Assembly (NCBI GenBank): GCA_964407525.1
Contig: CAYOWC010000295.1
Span: 1-6,015, forward strand
Origin: DUZB01 sp964407525
GTDB lineage: Bacteria; Desulfobacterota; DSM-4660; Desulfatiglandales; Desulfatiglandaceae
DNA length: 6,015 nt
Direction of reading: 5' to 3'
The notes beneath the pieces were generated by a model. It made no database searches. It worked only from the letters and a program-made list of their open reading frames with translations, and was not told where the DNA came from. Positions within the stretch are counted from its first letter, which is position 1. Each line of letters begins with the position of its first letter. The translations under genes were made by a program, and so were the position numbers. This document shows, one piece after another, positions 1 to 6,008 of this stretch.

Positions 1-2
1 CC

Positions 3-317
3 GCCCATCTTAATATCGCAAACATTCGCTGGAAACCGGCACAACGCTGGTGGGGTCATGGTCGTGATGGAAAGCGCATGGAGATTGATGTCATAGCCGA
101 GTCCTTTAACCACAAGTTTTTGTTATTCGGAGAAGCAAAGTGGGAGGAGAAGACACACATTAATAGAACAATGCACAAGTTAAAAGAAGCTGCCGCCAAT
201 TTTCCCAGGCAGGCTGATAAAGATATAATTTTGGCGATATGGTGTAAAAATTTAGAATCTAATAATGGCGAGTACCACATCATCACTCCCAGGGACGTAC
301 TTTCGGGATTAAAATGA
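3..317 (+). CDS. DUF234-type archaeal-like ATPase, C-terminal nuclease-like domain (5' end outside window)
   Basis: The frame is open from the window edge, so the true start lies upstream; the internal ATG at 78 is not a credible start because family-like residues precede it (RWKPAQRWWGHGRDGK at about bases 27-77). What is visible is about 104 codons of a C-terminal domain. The RWWG patch, then MEIDVIAES, then LLFGEAKW, is the pattern I know from the DUF234 domain that follows the ATPase domain in archaeal-type AAA proteins. The D of EIDV and the E and K of GEAKW fit a PD-(D/E)XK nuclease-like core. The ATPase domain (Walker motifs) would be upstream. The role of this family is not established; a link to mobile or defence DNA is often suspected. 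The gene ends with two consecutive in-frame stops, TGA TAA, three bases before a transposon-like end. Family call fairly sure; whether the whole gene is intact cannot be told here. Confidence 0.8.
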   Translation, partial: AHLNIANIRWKPAQRWWGHGRDGKRMEIDVIAESFNHKFLLFGEAKWEEKTHINRTMHKLKEAAANFPRQADKDIILAIWCKNLESNNGEYHIITPRDVLSGLK

Positions 318-320
318 TAA

Positions 321-477
321 ATTGGGGTCAGAGTAAAATTAAACATTGCGCTAATATCACGATATTTCAATTTTGAATATCGGCGAAGCGGAACGCTGTG
401 GGAAGGCCGTTATAAATCTTGCCTGGTTCAGGAAGAACGTTATTTGCTGGAAGTCTACAAATATATAGACCTCAATA
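321..477 (+). mobile_element. Deletion relic of a REP-associated tyrosine transposase (RAYT, IS200/IS605-like Y1 family)
   Basis: Bases 357-476 read in one frame as RYFNFEYRRSGTLWEGRYK, then SCLVQEERYLLEVYKYIDLN. This matches the well-known C-terminal part of RAYT transposases (RSGTLWEGR, then YIELNP). No start codon precedes it, and the HUH metal-binding part and everything upstream are missing. The sequence ATTGGGGTCAGAGTAAAATT at 321-340 resembles the outer end often found ahead of such transposase genes. The end and the middle of the gene are thus joined by an internal deletion at about 345-360. On the right, homology stops after the DLN codons at 476, where NPVRA would be expected; the frame runs on through unrelated codons to a TAA at 519-521. 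Not functional. The end sequence is recognised from memory, so that part is less certain than the protein match. Confidence 0.75.
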
Positions 478-490
478 TTTTGACAGGATC

Positions 491-511
491 AATCCCGCTT
501 CCAGCGGGATT
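491..511. repeat. REP-like perfect hairpin (9-bp stem, 3-base loop)
   Basis: AATCCCGCT (491-499) and AGCGGGATT (503-511) are exact inverted complements around TCC. The GC-rich stem stands out from the AT-rich surroundings. It lies 14 bases after the RAYT homology ends, which fits the known pairing of RAYT proteins with REP palindromes. No T-run follows, so a terminator is unlikely. A second, partial GGGAT follows at 515-519. Whether it repeats elsewhere in the genome cannot be seen from one window. Confidence 0.6.
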
Positions 512-595
512 AACGGGATAAGAGAAAAAACTATAACTAACTGAAATCAAACAAATCTTGTCGTAACACATCGGAAACAAAAGCTCCGGAAAAGC

Positions 596-697
596 AAAAT
601 TGGACATTTATTGTTTTTCGAATGATTGAAATATCAACTGCTTATACCTGTAATAAGTTCATTTTGGACCGTTATGAGTCATAAAATGTCCATTTTT
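596..697. repeat. Inverted-repeat pair bounding a 102-base non-coding block
   Basis: AAAATTGGACATTT at 596-609 and the complement of 684-697 (AAAAATGGACATTT) agree at 13 of 14 positions, with a perfect 9-bp core TGGACATTT. The block between has no open frame of note but contains a promoter-like sequence and a hairpin. It could be a tiny non-autonomous element, or a pair of operator sites around a promoter. No flanking target duplication is evident. Confidence 0.4.
626..654 (+). promoter_or_regulatory. Sigma70-like promoter
   Basis: TTGAAA (626-631, 5 of 6 to consensus) and TGTAAT (649-654, 5 of 6) are separated by exactly 17 bases. Transcription would start near 661 and run toward the truncated ATPase at 738. 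It may be the original promoter of that gene, left behind when its 5' part was lost. No complete gene now follows within reach before 1370. Confidence 0.45.
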
Positions 698-698
698 T
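665..698 (+). terminator. Hairpin plus six T, terminator- or attenuator-like
   Basis: TGGAC (665-669) pairs with GTCCA (688-692), and inside it TTATG (672-676) pairs with CATAA (680-684) around AGT. A 2-by-3 internal mismatch separates the two 5-bp stems. Six T follow at once (693-698). It lies about 5 bases past the start point predicted from the promoter at 626-654, so only a very short RNA would be made if it worked. The stem is AT-rich and interrupted, so termination strength is doubtful; a protein-binding palindrome is an alternative. Confidence 0.35.
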
Positions 699-737
699 GT
701 GTCTCAAAATGATGCGAAATAACGAGGTCTGACATGA

Positions 738-1145
738 AAGGAGAACACATTTAAGCTGTTCTGTTTTGACGTGGGTATCCTTGGGGTCTTGAGTATGCTC
801 CCTCCGAAGAACATTATCGACTACGATTACGGCACCTATAAGGGATATTTTGCAGAGAATTTTGTAGCTCAGGAGTTAAAATTCAGTGGCGGTGAAAACA
901 TATGTTCCTGGAGGGAAAGGCGGGCTGAAGTTGAATTTTTGAAAGAGGAAAATGGAAACGTATACCCGATAGAAGTGAAATCCGGGTGGGTTACGCAAGC
1001 CAAAAGCCTCAAGGTTTTTTCAGATAAGTACAGACCTCCGTACCGCACAATTATGAGTGCCGGAAATATCAGCATCGACGCAAAAAATCAATCCCATCGC
1101 TATCCCCTGTATCTTGCAGCCAAATCCCCTTTAATGGACAGGTAG
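738..1145 (+). pseudogene. 5'-truncated DUF4143-type AAA ATPase (C-terminal part only)
   Basis: About 135 codons survive. Family-like sequence begins at once after an in-frame TGA (735-737) with KENTFKLFCFDVGILG, a block that normally lies about two-thirds into a DUF4143 ATPase. The Walker motifs and helix-turn-helix part are gone. The remainder shows KGYFAENFVAQEL, WRERRAEVEFL and YPIEVKSG, the usual order of the nuclease-like C-terminal domain. The central acidic pair is AEVEF rather than the more common EVDF. The GTG at 771 could be read as a start but lies inside the conserved block, 28 bases or so from the only nearby GGAG (739-742), so I do not believe it. The reading frame is otherwise undamaged to its TAG, which suggests recent truncation. 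It is a different sequence from the intact paralogue at 1370, not a duplicate of it. Confidence 0.75.
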
Positions 1146-1183
1146 CCCCCCTAAACCCTTCGACTATAACCCATTTATACGTG

Positions 1184-1200
1184 TATAATATGTATATTAT
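1184..1200 (+). promoter_or_regulatory. Possible -10 element overlapping an AT-rich palindrome
   Basis: A perfect TATAAT is at 1184-1189, but no acceptable -35 lies 16-18 bases upstream. It overlaps ATAATAT-GT-ATATTAT (1185-1200), an exact inverted repeat that could be an operator or chance in AT-rich DNA. Transcription from here would leave a leader of about 170 bases before the gene at 1370. Confidence 0.2.
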
Positions 1201-1238
1201 TGGAAAGCTTTAAATGCAAATCCTGATGAGAAAGTGGA

Positions 1239-1267
1239 ATTTGGGTTACTATTTGGTAACCACAAAT
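1239..1267. repeat. Hairpin with 11-bp stem and one bulge
   Basis: Bases 1239-1249 pair with 1256-1267, leaving a single unpaired A at 1262 and a 6-base loop (TATTTG). No T-run follows on either strand, so it is not a terminator. It lies in the 224-base gap between the truncated and intact DUF4143 genes. The same gap holds two short exact palindromes, CGATT-A-AATCG (1278-1288) and ACGATA-C-TATCGT (1309-1321). Confidence 0.35.
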
Positions 1268-1331
1268 CAAAAAAAGCCGATTAAATCGTAGAAAATAATT
1301 GCAATTCGACGATACTATCGTTAATCTACAC

Positions 1332-1351
1332 ATCATTTGGATCAAAATGAT
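1332..1351. promoter_or_regulatory. 20-bp near-perfect palindrome upstream of the intact ATPase; operator or leader hairpin
   Basis: ATCATTT (1332-1338) and AAATGAT (1345-1351) are exact inverted complements. The inner GATC also pairs, so only the pair 1339/1344 is mismatched. It ends 4 bases before the Shine-Dalgarno sequence (AGGAGG, 1356-1361). That position suits a repressor site or an RNA hairpin affecting translation. The 10-base TCAAAATGAT half (1342-1351) recurs at 704-713, 25 bases ahead of the truncated paralogue. Confidence 0.45.
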
Positions 1352-1369
1352 ACTTAGGAGGAGCGATCA

Positions 1370-2629
1370 GTGAATCTAATTCCCAGAGATTTAACGCGAC
1401 ATATCCAGCATTCGCTGAAAATTGACCGTGTCATTGCAATTATGGGTCCCCGCCAGGCCGGAAAAACCACCCTGGCACAGCACCTCATCAAGAGTGATCT
1501 TGACATTCAGTACTATAATCTCAAGGATCCGGACACCCGGCGCGCATTGGCGGAAAACGCTCGAAAGGAATTTGAGCATTTCGGGAAACACCTGATCGTC
1601 CTGGATGAAGTACAGCAGATGCCGAGTCTGATAGAGTTAATTCAACTTCAGGTGGACATCCAACCAGAAAAAAAGGGCCGGTTTCTCATCACCGGTTCAA
1701 ATCACCTGCTGCTGAACCGGCGAATCAAGGAATCCCTGGCGGGAAGGGTTTCTATATATACCCTTTTCCCCATGTCATTTAGAGAGCTTAACAGCCACAC
1801 CGGACAGTCCCTGCTGAAAAAACTGTTACATGCGCCATCGGCCAGGGACATCGAAACAGAACTGTCGGAATTCTATCTTCCTGCAAGAGAAGCAAACCTG
1901 TTGTCGGAATCATTTCGAGAATTTACCCTGTATGGCGGTTATCCGGAATTCCTGACACGAACAAATCAAGCGGACCGCAGGCAATGGCTCAATAATTATC
2001 GCCAGACCTACCTTGATACGGATTTGAGAGAAATCGTTGATTTGAGAAATCCGGAATCATTTGAACGATTTGAGCAGCTCTTTGTTACCCGTGTCGGATC
2101 ATTGATGAACATTAGTGAACTTGCAAGAGATTGCGCCCTTTCAGCCGATACAATCCGCAGATTCATGAACTACTATCGCCAGCTTTTTGTTGCGTGGCCC
2201 AGTCTGCCATTTTTTGAGAACATTGGCAAGCGTATGAAAAAAATGCCAAAATGGTATTTCATGGATACCGGAATCTTAAGGTCGTTGACGAACAACTTCA
2301 GGATGGAAGATGGGAGCTGTTTTGAAAACTCAGTTGTTTCAGAATTGCGGAAAGGAATTTATCAGGAAACGCTGCGTGAGGATATCTATTTTGCCAGGAC
2401 ATCGACCGGGGTAGAAGCAGATGCTGTTTTTAAAAATATAGAGAGCAAGTTGACGTTTTATTGTGAAATCAAGCAGCGAGATATTTCACACCGAGCAGAT
2501 ATTCGACATCTCCGGAAATTTGTCGCCTTCGATGAACGTAATGTCGGATTATTACTGAATATGTCAAATACCATCAAAAAACTTGAGGAACGGATCTGGA
2601 ATATTCCGGTTCACTGGTTGCTCTCCTGA
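1370..2629 (+). CDS. AAA ATPase with DUF4143 nuclease-like C-terminal domain, intact
   Basis: Start is GTG, supported by AGGAGG at 1356-1361 with 8-base spacing. The 419-aa length is usual for the family. Order of parts: Walker A GPRQAGKTT (residues 26-34); Walker B LIVLDE (75-80); sensor-like FLITGSN (105-111); LAGRV (123-127), with an arginine that may act as a finger; the signature YGGYPEFL (188-195); YLDTDLREI (214-222); a helix-turn-helix-like stretch at 247-273 (NISELARDCALSADTIRRF); WYFMDTGILRSL (295-306); then a PD-(D/E)XK-like domain with E319 and E325, GVEADAVF (E349, D351) and CEIK (E366, K368). All motifs are present, so both ATP use and nuclease-type metal binding are plausible. 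The biological role of the family is unknown; genes of this sort are common in multiple copies and in mobile or defence-rich DNA. It appears to be a single-gene transcript, with convergent neighbour downstream. Confidence 0.93.
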   Translation: MNLIPRDLTRHIQHSLKIDRVIAIMGPRQAGKTTLAQHLIKSDLDIQYYNLKDPDTRRALAENARKEFEHFGKHLIVLDEVQQMPSLIELIQLQVDIQPEKKGRFLITGSNHLLLNRRIKESLAGRVSIYTLFPMSFRELNSHTGQSLLKKLLHAPSARDIETELSEFYLPAREANLLSESFREFTLYGGYPEFLTRTNQADRRQWLNNYRQTYLDTDLREIVDLRNPESFERFEQLFVTRVGSLMNISELARDCALSADTIRRFMNYYRQLFVAWPSLPFFENIGKRMKKMPKWYFMDTGILRSLTNNFRMEDGSCFENSVVSELRKGIYQETLREDIYFARTSTGVEADAVFKNIESKLTFYCEIKQRDISHRADIRHLRKFVAFDERNVGLLLNMSNTIKKLEERIWNIPVHWLLS

Positions 2630-2650
2630 AACCCAAAGGTTTTTCGTTTT
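2629..2650 (+). terminator. Weak terminator-like hairpin after the ATPase gene
   Basis: AAACC (2629-2633), loop CAAA, and GGTTT (2638-2642) form a 5-bp stem followed by TTCGTTTT. It starts at the stop codon and lies in the 56-base gap between two convergent genes. The stem is short with only two G-C pairs, so I hold this loosely. On the other strand the same stem has only a GGGTTT tail. Confidence 0.3.
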
Positions 2651-2685
2651 ATCTCCATCGGATTTGAGCATAGACGTAAAGTCTT

Positions 2686-3366
2686 TTAAGCTCTGATCAT
2701 ACCGATAATCCAGATCGTAAAAAATGCGGCCCAGAGAATTATCCATTTAAGATTTGAAACGTTCAACAGGTTTCTCTCGTGAGAGTGTCTAAATCCGGAT
2801 AGAATAAAACCGATTACAGAGCCGATCCATCCCAAAAGACCAGCAAGCAAAATGATGCTCCATAGGATGTCAGGACCTTTTACCTGTGGATTGTCAAGAA
2901 CAGAGCCTTCCTCTATCTTTTCTCCTTTCAGGTTGTTTTTCCCATCCTGTTCAATTTTTAATAGCTCATAAATTCTCAAATTGCATTTTTCGATCCAATC
3001 CCTGCCCGGCGTATAAAAACTCCTTGCAGCAATAAATCCCCGTCGGATTGTCCTAACCGCAATCAACGTCAGTCGAATATCCCCTCTTTTCTGAGCACCA
3101 TTACTTATCTCCCAAAGACGTTCAGCTGATTTGTGAACATAAGGATTGAATGGAGTATACCAGTGAATCGAACGGTCAAAAAAGGTGATTGCTTTTATAT
3201 GCTGGCCTGCTTTAAGATAGATCTCACCCTCCTGGCAGGCTTGCATTGAACCGTAAAACACCCTTGCCCATACCATAATTAGAAGGATAGCTATAACTGC
3301 CATTATAAAGGAAAGTATTTTGAGGCACCTAAATATGCCTGAATTGTACAATAGAGCAACCATCAT
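2686..3366 (-). CDS. Uncharacterised 226-aa membrane protein with TPR-like middle region
   Basis: I do not recognise a named family. Residues 15-37 form a hydrophobic anchor (LKILSFIMAVIAILLIMVW). A soluble part of about 125 residues follows, then two further membrane segments at about 167-190 and 207-224. The soluble part begins with EGEIYLKAGQHIKAITFFDRS, which has the helix pairing of a tetratricopeptide repeat (residues 46-66). It continues with an aromatic patch, IHWYTPFNPYV (67-77), SAERLWEI (80-87) and a second patch RRGFIAARSFYTPGRDWIE (108-126). Such dense W/Y/P/R patches suggest a specific conserved function. With one N-terminal and two C-terminal segments the soluble part could face either side; positive charges after the first segment are not decisive. 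Start: ATG ATG at 3366, with GGAA 7 bases upstream and a good promoter at 3400-3428. A start at M22 would lack a ribosome site. It diverges from the YfhO-type gene, 26 bases away, so a joint envelope role is possible but unproven. Confidence 0.85.
   Translation of the reverse strand: MMVALLYNSGIFRCLKILSFIMAVIAILLIMVWARVFYGSMQACQEGEIYLKAGQHIKAITFFDRSIHWYTPFNPYVHKSAERLWEISNGAQKRGDIRLTLIAVRTIRRGFIAARSFYTPGRDWIEKCNLRIYELLKIEQDGKNNLKGEKIEEGSVLDNPQVKGPDILWSIILLAGLLGWIGSVIGFILSGFRHSHERNLLNVSNLKWIILWAAFFTIWIIGMIRA
3343..3352 (+). promoter_or_regulatory. Palindrome ATTGTACAAT containing a possible -10 for the YfhO-type gene
   Basis: The 10-base sequence is a perfect palindrome. Its right part, TACAAT (3347-3352), matches the -10 consensus at 5 of 6 and lies 40 bases before the ATG at 3393. 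No good -35 is seen at proper spacing. It sits inside the first codons of the leftward gene. An operator or a weak promoter are both possible. Confidence 0.25.
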
Positions 3367-3392
3367 TTTCTATTCCATGTATACCAGAGAAG

Positions 3393-5792
3393 ATGACTAT
3401 TTTTAGCTCAAAATCTGAACTGAGTCAAGAAATTGAGGCTGTCCTCGGAAAAGATACCGGAATCGGTGCAAGGTTCAGCAGGATTGATATAGCCCTCACT
3501 GTTTTGCTGTGTATCTTCTGTGCTTTTATCTTCAGGGGAGTAATCTTCGGTGGACATCTGCTCTTTGGTTCTGATTTCGTGGGCTTTTACCAGGGAATGA
3601 AACAGTTCCTTTTTGACGAAATACACAACCACCATTCCATCCCGTTCTGGAACCCCTATATTTTTGGTGGGATGCCCTTTTGGGCACATATAGAATCCAC
3701 CATCTTCTATCCCCTCGATTTCCTTTTTTGGATGATGCCGCCTGAGAGAGCTTTCGGATATACCATGTTTATGCATATGGTTCTGGCCGCCCTTTTCATG
3801 TATGCCCTCCTTCGGTCTTTGAACATATGTTATGCCGGCAGTTTTGTTGGTGCGGTAGTTTTTACCTGTAACGGTTTTATTATGGCCACACTTTACGATG
3901 GCCAGATGTTCAGAGTGCAGGCCTACATATGGCTGCCACTGATTATTTTTTTGCTGAATCAGGCATTAAAGCCTGGGAAGTATCTCAACGCGGTCATGGC
4001 AGGCCTATTCTGGGGTTTCCAGATCCTCTCTGGTTCCCCTCAAGACGCTCTGTACACTTTGATGGCGGCAATCCTCTTTTGCTTGTTTGCAAATTCCTAT
4101 GGCGGTTCCAAAATAGGCGCGATTGGAAAATTGCTCCGCACGCTTCTTCTTTTCGTCGCTTTTGGATTGGGAACAGCCGCTATACAGGCGATTCCCGCCA
4201 TTGAATTCATAAGGCTTTCCGTCCGTTCTGTTTTCGATTCCTACGAGTTGGTCACCCTGGGATCCTACCCCCCTGAAGGACTCATTACCGCCGTTATTCC
4301 TGATTTTTTTGGGAGATACGCTAAAGGTGATTTCTGGGTTTCTAGCGTTCCATGGAGCGTTCCCCTTTACAACATTTACGTGGGTTTCCTCCCTTTGATC
4401 CTTTTGTTTTTTATCTCTTTCCGAAATAAAATGGACCGAAAAATTGTTTTTTTTGCCGGTGCCCTGGCCGTTGGAACTTTTTTTCTGGCTTTGGGGGGAA
4501 ACACGCCTGTCTATAAACTAATCTATCTGTTACCTGGATTCGATAGAATAAGGGCTCCTGCCAAAATTATTTTTTTGTACGTCTTTGCTTTGAGCCTCTT
4601 GGCGGGAAAGGGAATGGACAGTCTTTCAAGTTCGTCCACCCAAAAACGCATATCGATTGTTTTTATTCCAATTTTGTGTTTGGTGATGCTGGATGGAATT
4701 TTTCATTGGGACAGATCTCTTGTTTTTTCATTCTTCTCTGTGTTTGTTCTGGATGAAATGATACTCGGGAAGGCTGCATATGCCGCAAAAACCATTGTCG
4801 ACGAATTTCACGTTACTACATTGCTGTGCACTGTAATTCTCATTATTATTCTCATTCGGGTGAGGGGCATTCTGAATAAAAGGCTTACTTCCGTTTTACT
4901 GTGTATGGTGATCCTCTTCGACTTGGCTTACATGAATTGGGGTGCAATCCGGTATGGCGACGAAGGGTATCTATGGAGTAGAAAAGTTAAGCATAGTCTT
5001 GCGCAAAGTCTTGGGACAGATAAAAGTATTTTCAGGGTAGGAAGTTCCCCTAATTCCATGGGGCCCAACTTTGAAATGTATCTGGGGTATCAGACTGTTT
5101 CTGGGTACAATCCGCTTTATCTTTATCGGTATTACGAGTATATACGCAAATACAATCCGTCTTTGCTGAGTCCGGGTGGTGTCTGGTTCTTTTACACCCC
5201 TAATGGTAAAACCGTCCTGATGGATCTGTTGAACGTAAAACGTGAAATTTCCCATTCAAACGCTATGTTTTCCTTACGGGAATCCTATCTTCCCCGTACG
5301 TTCTTCGTGCCCGACTATGAAGTCTTGAGACGTTCTGAAATCCTGGATAGTCTAGTCAAACCGGGCTTTGACCCGAAACAAAAAGTCCTATTTGAATTGG
5401 AAGATTTCCCTGCGCTCGATCCAAATCGGGAATCCTCGATTGCTGCCCCTTTATCCGAATCCAGCGCTGAAATTCTCTCCTATGCTCCAGATAAAATCGT
5501 GACTGCGGTGTATACTCCGGTAGCAAAGTACCTGTTTTTCAGCGAGATCTATTATCCTGGGTGGAAGGCCTATGTGGACGAGCGTTCGGTTCCATTGCTT
5601 CGGGGGAATTACATTTTCAGAGTGGTCAAAGTTCCAAAGGGGACGCATTCGGTGACACTGGTTTTTGAGCCACTTTCCATTAAATTGGGCATTGCAGTAA
5701 CGATCGTTACTTTACTTTTAATCCTGGCGATATTCGTTCGGGGTTTGGTTAAGAAACTTCTTTTTCGACAAAAAGGTTGGATCTCAGCGTAA
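3393..5792 (+). CDS. YfhO-family multi-pass membrane protein, probable GT-C-type glycosyltransferase
   Basis: The 799-aa protein has a cytoplasmic tail of about 32 residues, then a first membrane segment (about 33-52), then the acidic loop motif GSDF (D61) and PFWNPYIFGGMPFWA (84-98). These are hallmarks of YfhO and related GT-C enzymes, in which an Asp in the first outer loop is catalytic. Many more hydrophobic segments follow (for example about 124-140, 148-166, 176-190), with SPQDALY, a GGNTPVYKLIY motif and FDRIRAPAKI near the middle. The C-terminal extracytoplasmic part carries IYYPGWKAYVDE (P722, G723, W724) and KGTHSVTLVFEP, typical of the family, then a last segment (about 766-783) and a basic tail. 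In Bacillus and Listeria, YfhO-type proteins are tied to outer-face glycosylation of teichoic acid from undecaprenyl-phosphate sugar; the substrate here is unknown. Only GAGAAG immediately abutting the ATG resembles a ribosome site, with poor spacing, yet no other in-frame start fits the N-terminus. Confidence 0.9.
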   Translation: MTIFSSKSELSQEIEAVLGKDTGIGARFSRIDIALTVLLCIFCAFIFRGVIFGGHLLFGSDFVGFYQGMKQFLFDEIHNHHSIPFWNPYIFGGMPFWAHIESTIFYPLDFLFWMMPPERAFGYTMFMHMVLAALFMYALLRSLNICYAGSFVGAVVFTCNGFIMATLYDGQMFRVQAYIWLPLIIFLLNQALKPGKYLNAVMAGLFWGFQILSGSPQDALYTLMAAILFCLFANSYGGSKIGAIGKLLRTLLLFVAFGLGTAAIQAIPAIEFIRLSVRSVFDSYELVTLGSYPPEGLITAVIPDFFGRYAKGDFWVSSVPWSVPLYNIYVGFLPLILLFFISFRNKMDRKIVFFAGALAVGTFFLALGGNTPVYKLIYLLPGFDRIRAPAKIIFLYVFALSLLAGKGMDSLSSSSTQKRISIVFIPILCLVMLDGIFHWDRSLVFSFFSVFVLDEMILGKAAYAAKTIVDEFHVTTLLCTVILIIILIRVRGILNKRLTSVLLCMVILFDLAYMNWGAIRYGDEGYLWSRKVKHSLAQSLGTDKSIFRVGSSPNSMGPNFEMYLGYQTVSGYNPLYLYRYYEYIRKYNPSLLSPGGVWFFYTPNGKTVLMDLLNVKREISHSNAMFSLRESYLPRTFFVPDYEVLRRSEILDSLVKPGFDPKQKVLFELEDFPALDPNRESSIAAPLSESSAEILSYAPDKIVTAVYTPVAKYLFFSEIYYPGWKAYVDERSVPLLRGNYIFRVVKVPKGTHSVTLVFEPLSIKLGIAVTIVTLLLILAIFVRGLVKKLLFRQKGWISA
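3400..3428 (-). promoter_or_regulatory. Promoter for the leftward membrane-protein gene, inside the YfhO-type coding sequence
   Basis: Read leftward, TTGACT (3428-3423, 5 of 6 to consensus) and TAAAAA (3405-3400, 4 of 6) are 17 bases apart. Transcription would start near 3393, giving a leader of about 27 bases before the ATG at 3366. It lies within the first dozen codons of the opposing gene. Confidence 0.5.
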
Positions 5793-5941
5793 TACGTTGC
5801 ATTAAAAGTTGAAATAATTCTTTACAGGAAACTTTTTATCAAAGTTAGGCGGTTTTAACGGATCTTCCCCCCAGTTAAGAAGAAAAAAAAGTCACAACAA
5901 TCTAAAACTAATATGGAAAGTGTTAATTTCTCTTATATTTA
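5793..5941. other. Non-coding AT-rich stretch after the YfhO-type gene
   Basis: No reading frame of interest on either strand. AACTTT (5830-5835) and AAAGTT (5841-5846) form a small AT-only hairpin, without a T-run, so no convincing terminator is seen. An A8 run is at 5883-5890. A GTCACAACAA at 5891-5900 resembles the repeats further right. Confidence 0.5.
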
Positions 5942-6008
5942 TGTAGCCACAACAAAATATCATTTTATTATTAAAAATAAGTAAAGTTGTGTTATTGTGT
6001 AGCCACAA
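5942..6008. repeat. Two exact 11-bp direct repeats TGTAGCCACAA, operator-like
   Basis: Copies lie at 5942-5952 and 5998-6008, 56 bases apart start to start. Each holds TGTAGCCACA, a near-palindrome with one mismatched pair. The right copy is extended to a 6-bp inverted repeat ATTGTG-TAGC-CACAAT (5994-6009). A third, weaker site GTCACAACAA (5891-5900) matches 9 of 10 bases of 5946-5955 and lies 55 bases to its left. The arrangement suggests binding sites of a dimeric regulator. Confidence 0.5.

Noticed and set aside
56..370. 104-aa open frame on the minus strand
   Set aside because: It is antisense to the DUF234-type domain, whose motifs are clear on the plus strand.
1269..1288. Minus-strand terminator (CGAT-TTA-ATCG then GC and seven T)
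   Set aside because: The stem is only 4 bp, and no leftward gene ends here.
2564..2746. 60-aa minus-strand open frame bridging two convergent genes
   Set aside because: It overlaps the ends of both real genes and has no ribosome site or family-like sequence.
3408..3776. 122-aa open frame on the minus strand
   Set aside because: It is fully antisense to the well-supported YfhO-type gene and has no recognisable motif; a shadow frame.
3929..4204. 91-aa open frame on the plus strand in another frame
   Set aside because: It lies inside the YfhO-type gene and its composition is not protein-like; a shadow frame.
5804..5846. Terminator for the YfhO-type gene
   Set aside because: The pairings are short, AT-only and not followed by a T-run.
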